Source: Apostichopus parvimensis
Lineage: Eukaryota; Echinodermata; Holothuroidea; Aspidochirotida; Stichopodidae
DNA: 31,813 nucleotides
Assembly: GCA_000934455.1 (NCBI GenBank)
Contig: KN882636.1
Span: 144,907 to 176,719 of the forward strand
Direction of reading: 5' to 3'
Shown here: positions 12,101-24,100 of the stretch, in pieces
Layout: each line of letters starts with the position of its first letter
Position numbering within the stretch: position 1 is the stretch's first letter
Translations under genes and position numbers: made by a program
The notes under the pieces: model-generated
Seen by the model: only the letters and a program-made list of their open reading frames with translations
The model's database searches: none
What the model was told of the DNA's origin: nothing

Positions 12101-15100
12101 AAACAAAAATTCAGAAGATCATTGTGAATACAGCTCGCTAAAAGTCAACATCATTGGCCTCAAATATGCTAGAAGGAACTATTTTTAAGTCGGGCTAAGG
12201 AATACTTTGTACATCTACCTGGTGTTAGAGACTGTGAGTTATATTATAAACCTTTATACCAGTTTAACCAAACAAATCAAGCAAGGTATGAGTCTCAAAA
12301 ATGAATTTAGTATTAAGCCAAAAACACACAAAATTAAAACAAAAATTCAGAAGATCATTGTGAATACAGCTCGTTAAAAGTCAACATCAATCATTGGCCT
12401 CAAATAAGCTAGAAAGAACTTTGACATCAATTTTACAGTCACCTTATAAGGACTTTCTTGTCAATGAGACATTTAATTGTCAACTTGAACACTTCTCAAT
12501 GTCTGTAAATTTAATGTGGAAGGTCAGAACTTTCATGAAAATACTTTTGATTTTTTTTAATAAGTTTAAAGTACTAAAAGTTTGGGAAATTACTGATGAG
12601 TATAACTGTCATGAAATAACATTGCAATGAACAAAATAAAACATAATTATTTGCTGCTAATTCTCAAAGAAGAATTACTTCTGTCAGAAACTCGGAAATG
12701 GACCATCATTTTCAAATTCGGGGGGGAAAAGCTCTATTATAAACTGCTAGAAGACCAGTGAAGCAATTTTATAACATCAGGAGAGGTAATATTTCTTTTC
12801 TCAATCTGGCTGATCACTAAAGAGTTCATCGAACAAGAAAGAGCAAAACGTATCTTGTAAACTCGTTAACAGAAACATCTGGTTTAAGGATACAGTTACC
12901 GCCGATGAAGAGCAGGATGAAGTAAAGGCTGAAAATAATCCCGACGGAATTGACCCCATTATGAGACTGAATGCCGTCATACATGACCTCATTCCAATCC
13001 TCGCCTGTTAAGACCTAAATGAAAAAAGAAAAGAAAAGCAAAGTTTGCACTTAAATTGATCTTATCTTAATCTGTACTCTAGCATTGCTTAAGTCTATAG
13101 TTTAATGAGGGAGCGATTAATAAATCTGATTCCACCATCAATTTGTTGCCACCCTGCTGAAAGTTTTTCCATACTGGTATTAACCAACTGTAAAACGGTA
13201 TTGGAAAAGTTGTTAAATAGTTTAAACTTTCACTTTGACTTCATTTATTTGAATTGAAACTTGACGAGTAAATTAGCTACATTGTTATGGGATATTAGTG
13301 TAGAATACCATCGATAAAATTTATCAAACCAACTCAAAATGGTGCTAGATATACTGATTTTAGTTGGATCTACATATTGGTATTTTATAATTATATTCAA
13401 ACTCTATATATACGTTGTAACAACAAGACTTCTCTAAACAATTTCAGGAGTTTAAGAAGAATTTGATCTTAGTATAAAATATTGTGAAATATTTGAATTA
13501 TGTTAGACTTGCATATAACCTTTGATAAATCCCCAGGGCTACAAATTGAGATATTTTGTAAAATTTTTGCCAAAACCTTTGTCAAATCCCAAGGGCTACA
13601 ATTGAGAGATATTTTGTAAAATTGCAACAACCTATGTCAAATCCCAGTTTCAAATAAAAGTACTGCATTAATATTCAACTTCATTACTAAAACTATTACT
13701 AAAATACTACATAACTTGATTTAACTGATCATTTATATGTAAATGGAAGGTTACAAATTTGAGCATCAGAAATTGATGGATTCATGATCATAACATATCA
13801 CTTTCTTCTTTTCTTTTCTGTACAGAAGATCCCATGTTTGCCTGGTAATTCGATAAAAATCACAACTACAAAGAGTGTGCCATCAATAATAATCTATGTA
13901 GTGACAGCTAGCATTCATTTTCTATTGACCCAATGGAAAATAAATTAAACAGAAAATATGGAGTTCACTTTCTTCAACTTTGATAATAAGAAGCCTTTCT
14001 GACAAGTTTAAGACAAAGTCCTAGAGGCAAAAACCGACAGCCTTCTCATTTCTAACATTTATTGTCGATAGTCACCTTGATCCAACGAATCTCATTAAAA
14101 TGCAGTGAAGGTCGAATTTCGACGCCATTAAATACCGTCCAAAGAATAATTACTCTGTCGGAACAAGAACGTGCCGAACCAACCTGTGACAGATCTTCGA
14201 CACTTACGCTGCTGTAAAATATCGCTTTATCACCATTACATGTGGGGGGTGTTTTTACTGTTCAAACACAACTTTTCAATTCTGCTTAACAACAGAATGA
14301 TACATTTATTATTTTGCCTGGGGGCTCTTAACCTTTAGGTTTAGCGAGTACATTCTTTCGAACAGCAAGAAAGCTGGCATATAACTACAATAGTGACATT
14401 TAAGTCCATGGTTTAATGCCAAATCTATCATCCAAACACCGAAAGAGAGAAAAACACAGGAGAGGAAGAAGAAGAAGAAGAAAAACAAACTCCTTTGCAC
14501 AATCACAAATTAAAAAGGAATTACAGATCATTGGTGATTACTTTTCTCAAGGGGGAGTATACACAGACGCTCATAAGAATACTTCTACTATAGCAGGAGT
14601 ACAGCAGCATAAGTACAAATACAAGTTAACCTCCTCTCGGCATGGGTACGAGTACAATCCTGTAATGATCAGTATGAGAACTAGAATCTATACATTTCCA
14701 AGCGGAGAGAGGGAGGGAGTGGGAGGGAAGGGAAGGAGGGAGAAGAGGGAGCGGAGGGAGAGAGCGAGGGAGGGAGGGGGCGGAGGAGGGAAGAAGGGGA
14801 GAGGGAGAGGAGGGAGGATGGAGAGAGAGGAAGGGAGAGCAGGGAGGGAGGGAGAGGAGGGAGGGAGGGAGAGGAGGGAGAGTAGGGAGGGAGGGAGGAA
14901 GAGGCAGCGGGAGGAAAGAGGGTAGGCATAAATAGTTGCACTCATGTTTGCAATAATCCTTCAAAGCAAAAACCTATATTAAAAATAACCAGCATATTTT
15001 GTACTCACCTGGAACACTGTGAAGAGAGCTTGCCAAAAGTTATCAAAATTACTCCTCGGTTTCATCTCCTTGGGATTGAAGTTAAACTTGCCTCCGAAAA

Positions 15101-18100
15101 GTTGCATCCCGAGTAGAGCAAAGATGAGGATGAAGAGGAAGAGCAAGAGTAAGAGACTGGCAATGGAACGAATACTGTTGAGCAGAGAGGCCACCAAATT
15201 ACGAAGAGCAGCCCAGTACCTGCAGAAAAAAAAGGGGTAAAACAATGCTTAAAAAACATCCAGTTCTCCAAAAAGGACTGTCCATGATTTGGTAAATAGA
15301 GCAAAGATGGCTATAAGGGGAGGAAATGAGGTATTTTAGTACACAGGGCATGAGAGTGCAAAAGTTGTGAAGACACATATGTAAACAGGGGAGCTTTGTG
15401 AAATTTACACCATTTTGAAAACTGTTAACAATTTAAATCAATATATGGTGTGTTGTAGTGTTTAAACTACAGATAGATACATTTTCATGGCAACAAATGA
15501 GCTCTCACAGAATAGGAAGGAAAGATTTAGACCACTAATAGAAATTGCTCAAACCGTATAGCTTTCACAGTTGATTGCTGATAGTGCAGTATGTATTATG
15601 TACACATCTGCACATGCAAGCAAAGAAGATATTGCAGTCGTCTTCATGGAATACAACTTTTTCCATCCATTTTCTTCTCTCTGCACCTTTAAAAGGGTGT
15701 GAAGACTCGCGCAAAACGAAACGTCTAATGCCGGTAATCTGACCTAGTTTTGAATGAGGTGTAACAGAAGTGTTAGACACCACCATCGATCCCAGAAAGT
15801 ACACACACACAGCTTGCTACCATCAGTAATTAGACACTAGTGTACAGTCAGTACATAAAGCTACGGTCAATACCCACAGCACAGTGTACAAACAATGCAG
15901 CGATGGACATCTCAGGTCCAGCTAAAGATAACAAGGTATCACGTTTTATTACTGTTCTGTCTGCATTTTGTAGCGACACGAACAAAACGTCACTTGCAAG
16001 CAACGGAAAGTTAACTTTTTCAGAGTGCGGCACACGGTTTGGAGCGAGTCTTCAATGCCTTTAAGTAGTGGATGCAGATTTATGGGGTCAGCCTACAGTT
16101 AGACTTAAACTTCATACCCATTCTGCTTTGATGCACCTCATGTCAAAAGTGTTATCCTCTATAAAGACAGTATCATGGACATCCTTCCAGGTAGTAACTT
16201 TAAAGAAACACATTCCTCATCAATCTTTGACTAAAAGTATTTTTAGTGCCATAGAGTTTTTGCCCTTTGTCGTTCATCATCTGATATTCCAACAACCAGT
16301 GGTGTGGTGTGCTTCAGAGAGCTATAAACCTTTCCTGGGTATACATATCTATATTAAACTTGATGGGTCTACAATCTTCATGTGATGGTGTGCAGTCTCT
16401 ATCACAGTTTACAATCAACAAGTCAGTATGGCGGCTACCACTTTGGTTTTGGCTGTAATACAAGGCATTAGTGTAGCAGTAATACAAAGGTGTGAAACGT
16501 GTTCAATAGACCTGTAGTTATCAACCAAAGGTTAAATTTCAATTCATGAACAGTACGAAATCGTTACTCCAAGGTTTTCAACTTAGTGGAAACTGACTGA
16601 CAGACTGAGTAAGTGATTGATTGTCTGACTGATTGACTGGTTGTCTGACTGATTGACTGTCTGATAGTCTGACTGACTGACTAACTTCTGACTGACTGTC
16701 TGTCTGACTGATTATCTGACTGACTGTTTGATTGCCTGACTGACTGCTTGACTCACTGACAGGCTAAGCAACAAAATCAAAGCATTCTATCAATAGAGAT
16801 TGTAGCTTATAAATGTATGAAAAAGAGAAAATTTCTTCTAACTGCTTATAGAGCCAGACCTTTTGAGAAACTCATACCATACAGGGAGGGTTTTCTCTCT
16901 TCAAGAAAAAAGCAGCACTTTCATCCCATGACCGCGAGATAGTATAGGTAGATAAAACTAGCCACACTTGGATTATCCATAATTTAATTTACAAGGCATT
17001 AATGGGCAGGAAGGAGCACATACCAAACACATCATATATATGTGTCTTTATTGCTACTACTTTAATGACAGGATGATTAACCTGTTTATTGCCTCCAGGG
17101 GGTTTGCAAAATTTCTTGTTACCCTTAAGTAATGATATAAGAAGTATCACTTCATGAGAAATAATTAGAGCAACCATACAAATGGAAGAACTGGATTTTA
17201 ATGAAGAGATTAGAAGAGGGAGATGAAAAGTGGCCAGTTCTCTGGGGGTATACTGCTGTTCTGATGTCATATGGAGAAATAGCCCGAGCAAAAAATATAA
17301 ACAAAACAACGATATTCATAGAAAACAGATGTCAGTGGGGGTTAATCATTCCATTATTGAAGATATGGTTGCTAAGCAATAAAGTCAGAACCAGATGGAT
17401 GAGGAATGTGTTAGGAAAGAAAGTTTAATAAAAAAAAAACCCATAAAACAATGGAAAACAAAACAGACCACAGAAGCTGGTCATTACTGAATGGACATGT
17501 TGATTACTATTCAAAAATAAGTCACTTGTCATCAATAAGCTTTAAATTATTTTAAATAACACTAACAAAAATTTCCTTGGAATTGAGTCTGATTATTTAT
17601 AAATGTGAATTAAGAATGCACTTTTTTCTTCTTTTTTGATTGTGAGGGAGACCATAACACTGTATACCCTCTACGTATTGAAATTGTTGCATTTTAACCG
17701 TTGCATGTTATAGAGAAGAGTGCAGACCACCGCATAGGATCACACACGACCATGCATACTGCATGTATTAAAAAAACTGACCGAAAGGTAAATTGCGCGG
17801 AGAAGAATATTCTTTTGAGTCAGCAAAGCAAATGCTTAGTGCTAAATGTGTAGTTCAATATGTGTAGTTCAATGTGTAGTTCAATATAGTTTTTGTTCAT
17901 TTTACAACACCTGGACACACCATATGCTTGTGTAGTAAAGAACACAAAATTGAAAGAATAGTCTAGGTCAAAAATTTCTTTTTGATATGTTAAAGAGGAA
18001 CATAATCTTAGCATTCTGGTGAATTTTGCATTCAATTCCTATGTAGTGTTTTTGAGATATTGACAGTTGAACGTATCTGATATTCTACCGAAAGTGAACT

Positions 18101-21100
18101 TGAAGCAAATAGATCATATGTCGTAGATGCACACTGTCAAATAATGTTTTGTTTTTTCTTTATTTTTACATAGAAATTGAATGCAAATTTCACCAGAATG
18201 CTTAGATTATGTTCCTCTTTAACATATCAAAAAGAAATTTTGACCTGGACTATTCTTTTAAATGACATAAATACCTATTAACAGGGGCCAGACTACAGTG
18301 TTAATTGCTGCCATCTCAATTGATCATCCTATCAGCAGTACTGGGAACTTGCATTTAAATGGGGGCATTTGGTACTTCTACCAAAATAGCACCTTTCATG
18401 ACCATTATTAAAGACATTGGCACCTCAACCTGACAGTGTCTTCTGCACTTTGGACTCAGCACAGCTAGGTTTTTTTTTGAGCAAGTAATTGTTGGTACCA
18501 CGATCCACCTCTCAGTGGCGGAGCGTCCATACAGTCAGGGGGGCGGATGCCCCCCCTGACGGACTCAAATGGACTGCTGGCACCCTTTTCAGCTTTTACC
18601 ACTTTTTACTTATTCGCGATTATTGACTTTTTTTTTTGCGCTCTCATCTACCTATTGAAATTCGTCACATTTTGTTGGCGATGACACCTATTTATTCTTC
18701 GTTTATCTGCAAATTAGCAAGGCCTGGAAAGGGTCATTTCTGGCGATCTAGAGAGTATCTTTACTCAAAAAATTTCTGTACCCTCCGCGCCAACCTGTGG
18801 TGGTGCTCTGCTTAGATAGTGTCAAAAGCGCCCCTACAGACCATTCTCGACCCCCCTGACCAATGCCCCTAGCTCCGCCACTGCCACCTCTGTATATAAG
18901 TTATTACCAATTACAGCTGTCTCTGATTTAAAAGGCAATGAAAAGTTGTAGAGAAGTGTACTAGCTTACCTGGTAACTTTGAAAACTCTGAGAAGCCGGA
19001 CACACCTTAGCACACTGAGACCGATAGGTGGGATAAGTTGAGCGTTAGTTAGCGTGATCTCTATTAGACTGCTACAGACGACAAAGCAGTCAAATCGGTT
19101 GAAAAGAGATACAAAATANNNNNNNNNNNNNNNNNNNNNNNNNNNNNNNNNNNNNNNNNNNNNNNNNNAAAATTTCTTCTAACTGCTTATAGAGCCAGAC
19201 CTTTTGAGAAACTCATACCATACAGGGAGGGTTTTCTCTCTTCAAGAAAAAAGCAGCACTTTCATCCCATGACCGCGAGATAGTATAGGTAGATAAAACT
19301 AGCCACACTTGGATTATCCATAATTTAATTTACAAGGCATTAATGGGCAGGAAGGAGCACATACCAAACACATCATATATATGTGTCTTTATTGCTACTA
19401 CTTTAATGACAGGATGATTAACCTGTTTATTGCCTCCAGGGGGTTTGCAAAATTTCTTGTTACCCTTAAGTAATGATATAAGAAGTATCACTTCATGAGA
19501 AATAATTAGAGCAACCATACAAATGGAAGAACTGGATTTTAATGAAGAGATTAGAAGAGGGAGATGAAAAGTGGCCAGTTCTCTGGGGGTATACTGCTGT
19601 TCTGATGTCATATGGAGAAATAGCCCGAGCAAAAAATATAAACAAAACAGCGATATTCATAGAAAACAGATGTCAGTGGGGGTTACTCATTCCATTATTG
19701 AAGATATGGTTGCTAAGCAATAAAGTCAGAACCAGATGGATGAGGAATGTGTTAGGAAAGAAAGTTTAATAAAAAAAAAACCCATAAAACAATGGAAAAC
19801 AAAACAGACCACAGAAGCTGGTCATTACTGAATGGACATGTTGATTACTATTCAAAAATAAGTCACTTGTCATCAATAAGCTTTAAATTATTTTAAATAA
19901 CACTAACAAAAATTTCCTTGGAATTGAGTCTGATTATTTATAAATGTGAATTAAGAATGCACTTTTTTTCTTCTTTTTTGATTGTGAGGGAGACCATAAC
20001 ACTGTATACCCTCTACGTATTGAAATTGTTGCATTTTTACTGCATGTTATAGAGAAGAGTGCAGACCACCGCATAGGATCACACACGACCGCGCATACTG
20101 CATGTATTAAACAAACTGACCGAAAGGTAAATTGCGCGGAAAAGAATATTCTTTTGAGTAAGCAAAGCAAATGCCTAGTGCTAACTGTGTAGTTCTCCAT
20201 AATATCGTTTTTGTTCATTTTACAACACCTGGACACACCGTATGCTTGTGTAACAAAGAACACACAATTAAATGAAATAAATACCTATTAACAGGGGCCA
20301 GACTACGGTATTAGTTGCTGCCAGCTCAATTGATCATCCTATCAGCAGTACTGGGACCTTGCACTTATGTGGGGGCATTTGGTACTTCTACCAAATAGCA
20401 CCTTTCATGACCATTATTAAAGACATTGGCACCTCAACCTGACTGTGTGTTCTGCACTTTGGACTCAGCGCAGCAAGGTTTTTTTTTCGAGCAAGTACTT
20501 TTGGTACCACGATCCACCTCTGTATATAAGTTATTACCAATTACAGCTGTGTCTGATTTAAAAGGCAATGAAAAGTTGAAGAGAAGTGTACTAGCTTACC
20601 TGGTAACTTTGAAAACTCTGAGAAGCCGGACACACCTTAGCACACTGAGACCAATAGGTGGGATAAGTTGAGCGTTAGTTAGCGTGATCTCTATTAGACT
20701 GCTACAGACGACAAAGCAGTCAAATCGGTTGAAAAGAGATACAAAATAACCCTGCATACCAAGGCTGTACATTTTGATGAGCATTTCTATCGTGAAAATG
20801 ATCACAAATAGAAGATTTCCAATATCTGAAAGAAAAAATAGAAAAGTAAGGAAGGGGGAGTGAAATTATATGTCTCATAAATCAAAAATTTGTAATTCGT
20901 ATGGCATGAAATATATTTCATTTTGTTAAGAAAATTACCATTTTTAATACATTTCATATTATTAACATTAAAGCAAACTCTAAAAGGACATGACTGTGTT
21001 TATGGTTTCAGTATTCCCTCATCATGGTTATTCCTTATTTTCCTTAAGAAATCGTTCTTATTTCTTTTCTTTTTTTTCATTCATAAAAACTGAATTAATT

Positions 21101-24100
21101 TAAAACTTGAGAATTCAATCTCACTTTAAACAAGCATGACAAGGTTGGCTGATTTCCAAATACATCCAGGCCAACAATAGAACTAACGTGGCCTTTGAAA
21201 CAATTGGGATATAATTATTTGCTAACCAGCTGACCACAGTCGCGTAGCCAGGAATTTGCCAAGAGAGGGGCGAAAAGGTAGGCAAACTATCAGAGCCGTA
21301 GATACGGCATTGCAAACTATCTAAGCGTAGCGCCACGGGTTGGCGCGAAGCGTACAAGAAAATTTTGGCTGAAAATGCCACCCAGATCGCTGGAAATGGC
21401 ACTTCCCAGGCCTTGTAAAGTTGCATCTTAGAATTTTCTCTTTTGAAATTACTAGCAATATCATAAAAACATTAAAAAAAAATTTAAAAATATGCTCAAG
21501 GGGGGGGCGGCTTCCTCCTTCACCCTCCCCCCCTGGCTATGCGCCTGGCTGACCATTACCTTAGTACTAAAATAACAACTGCTTTTCTCTTCTGCACTGA
21601 AGGAGGCAAACTTAGGTATGCATGCTAAAGCATTTTGTTCTTCATCAAATAGTCAAGTAATCCATGAGGGTTAAAACCCACTATAGGATTTATAATCTGT
21701 TGACCGACTCTGCAGGGATTGATTGGTGAGGAGAGTATTTCAGAACTTAGATTTTATCTGGGTCATGCATTAACAACAGTATTTTTGATCGGCTGTATAG
21801 GAAATAAATTTGTTGGTATTGTTGTATCCACTGAGGTGACTATTTATATACAGATATATACACATATATACATATATAAACACATATGCATATACACACA
21901 GGGTGTCATTGCTTTAGCTTCTTCGGTATTTCAGAAATGTTATCACCAGACACTGGGGTAGATACAACATTCTCATTAGATTTAGATACATGCTATTCAA
22001 ACTTTTTCTCTTGATGAACCCACCAAATTTCATCGTCATCATGTTGGCGACCGTCCAGCAGTGTATGCTGTGGCTTTGGGAAAGAAACTCTCTGGTGGAG
22101 GTATCTCCTTCGAGAATATTTTTATACAACAAAGGGTGCTTTGTGGCAAAACGGTGTTTTATTTTGTTATGTGTAAGCTTATTCCACACTTTTCCTCAAA
22201 TAATTTTTAATAATTGTGACTTTCCAAATCCTTTTCCCTGACCCTAAATAGGGTCACAATCCCCACAAAGCCAGGGATTAAGATATACCTGGAGCAGGAC
22301 TTAGAATGAACACAGCTATTATTTAGTTGCATGAACAATAGTTAAAGACTTCACCCTCAATGTGGATCAGTTTTCAACTCGGTTATCAGATCCAGATCAA
22401 AACATCGATTGCTTTATGTGCTGTTAAGCCATTGTGTGCATTCCATTATAAACACACACTTATCGATGCCAATCACGATAGCTTAAATTGGTCTCTTTCA
22501 GTTTTGACGACTCCATGGGAATCGGTCCTTTGGAGAAAGAAATGTTCATCAGTAAGTCGACATGGACACAGTTTAGAAGTTGTAAACAGAATGTTGAATG
22601 CAGCCCGATATACCTGCTTCAATTCAATTCATAATTCAAACTTGACTATTAAACAGACTGAAGGATGAAATGAGAATGACATTTTCTTATTAAGCAATAA
22701 GTGTTTTTGTTATTTTCAATTAAGAACATGGTACATGGGGAACAACACTTATATATTTCTGAAGATCTCAGTTGATATGGTACAGGAAATTAATACTATC
22801 ATGATGATATCACAGGTCTGGAGTTTCCCATCAATATTCCTTCTTCTTTCACTGATCAAGAAAGGCTAAAATATGTTTGCAATCTTTTCAATATACTTTC
22901 AGAACACCCTTTAAAATGTTGGCCTTAAATTGTGTCTTATAATACAACAATTTCCACACAAACAATTTTTCCAGTACAATAAACTGTCAACTTCAATATA
23001 TAAAATATTCAAAGATATAAACAAGAGTCAAACATTTTATTAATGCCTCCTTCAGACACGACTAACATTACCCATTTGAATTTAAAAAAAAGAGGCTTGA
23101 CAAACATTAAGTATTTCAATAAATTTTACCTCCAATATTTTTAAAAGCACAAACCATTAGAATCAATCCATGAGACTGGTGAACGTGTTTATGGCTTTGA
23201 ACATCAATCCAATTTTTTAAACAGATTTCTGAAAATGCTTTCTGCGGAAAACTTGTCGAGCAAAAAAGTTAATGATTATCGTACTTGCGGCATTAAGTAA
23301 CTATTTTTTAATGCCTTTGTATGCTTTTTAGCGATGGAATGGAAACTCAAAACGAAAGAAAGACAAAGGGAACAGCTCTGTAAAAGCTTCCTGTTCAAAG
23401 TTTTAATCCCTTTTACAAGAAATATTTCACAAGATGACTAAGTGAAGATAGATGTTCTAGTGTCAGCAGATATCTATAAACTCACATTGAAAGAAAGTTC
23501 ATATTTAAACTGAGGTGATGAACTTCAGTGTCATTATCTCCTAAATCGTTATGCTCTGATACTTACATTACAACACAGACCAGGGGGGGGGGGTTGGGGG
23601 GAGTAATTGCTTTTATTCATTAGCTTGTAAAAGTCTCAGAAATGTCATGAAAGTTTTAGAATTATACTATTTCTATAAAAGAATGGTACTGATAATTAGG
23701 AGCTGTTAAGAGAACGTATTTTGTTTCTTCATTTTGTCAAACATAAATTTTCACCTTGAGTACCCATTTAAAAAATGTATTTTATGTTTCAATGCTTCAT
23801 TGCAAACTGTTGATATATGGTTCAAGCCTGATTCCATCATCCCTGGAGCAATGATGGTAGACGAGCAGATCAGCATGACAAAGTTCCTTTCAGTTTGAAC
23901 CTTCTCAGATAAAATGCAACAGAAATGATTTTGACCATTATCTGTAGAAACGTGTCAAAAGACACACTCAATTAAATCAGACCATACAATGGGAGGCTTT
24001 CTCTTTGGGCCTCTAGATAGCACCTAGGCAGCCTGTCTCTATTTATAATTTCTGCTCTACTGCATATACCTATCTCACAAATAGAGCTTAAAGACTGTGA

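Larger units (their letters stand above)
13015..15008 (-). other. CaV1: CaV1 intron, 2.0 kb
   Basis: Holds a 55-57 bp tandem repeat (13517-13647) and a 230-bp polypurine tract (14699-14928). The remainder is AT-rich intron. Confidence 0.9.
16828..19118. repeat. Copy A of duplicated (probably allelic) block
   Basis: Near-identical to 19169-20748 across its length, apart from substitutions, small indels and two transposon insertions present only here (17954-18257 and 18513-18883). It ends at the gap inside a partial exon copy. Size difference between copies is 711 bp, mostly explained by the two insertions and their target duplications. Confidence 0.95.
15220..20599 (-). other. CaV1: CaV1 intron as assembled, 5.4 kb, containing a gap and a duplicated block
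   Basis: Its length is inflated. Bases 16828-19118 repeat the sequence of 19169-20748, including part of the next exon, on the other side of a 50-N gap. Bases 15220-16589 are single-copy in the window, somewhat GC-richer around 15700-16400, with no identifiable gene. Confidence 0.85.

Noticed and set aside
14416..14964. Several overlapping Arg/Glu/Gly and Ser/Pro/Leu frames
   Set aside because: They come from the polypurine tract; frames are open on both strands because the composition lacks stops.
16989..19769. Paired frames repeated in both block copies (16989-17309 and 17201-17428; 19330-19632 and 19542-19769)
   Set aside because: They are intronic and appear twice only because the block is duplicated. 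They have no recognisable domain, and the surrounding AT-rich sequence shows no gene structure.
18970..20825. Mutually exclusive duplicated IIS2-S4 exons
   Set aside because: The copies are almost identical, the first is truncated at an assembly gap, and the surrounding introns are duplicated as well. Real mutually exclusive exons usually diverge and have unrelated introns.
23815..23835. tRNA B-box-like sequence (ggttcaagcct)
   Set aside because: No A box, cloverleaf or terminator is seen around it; likely chance.
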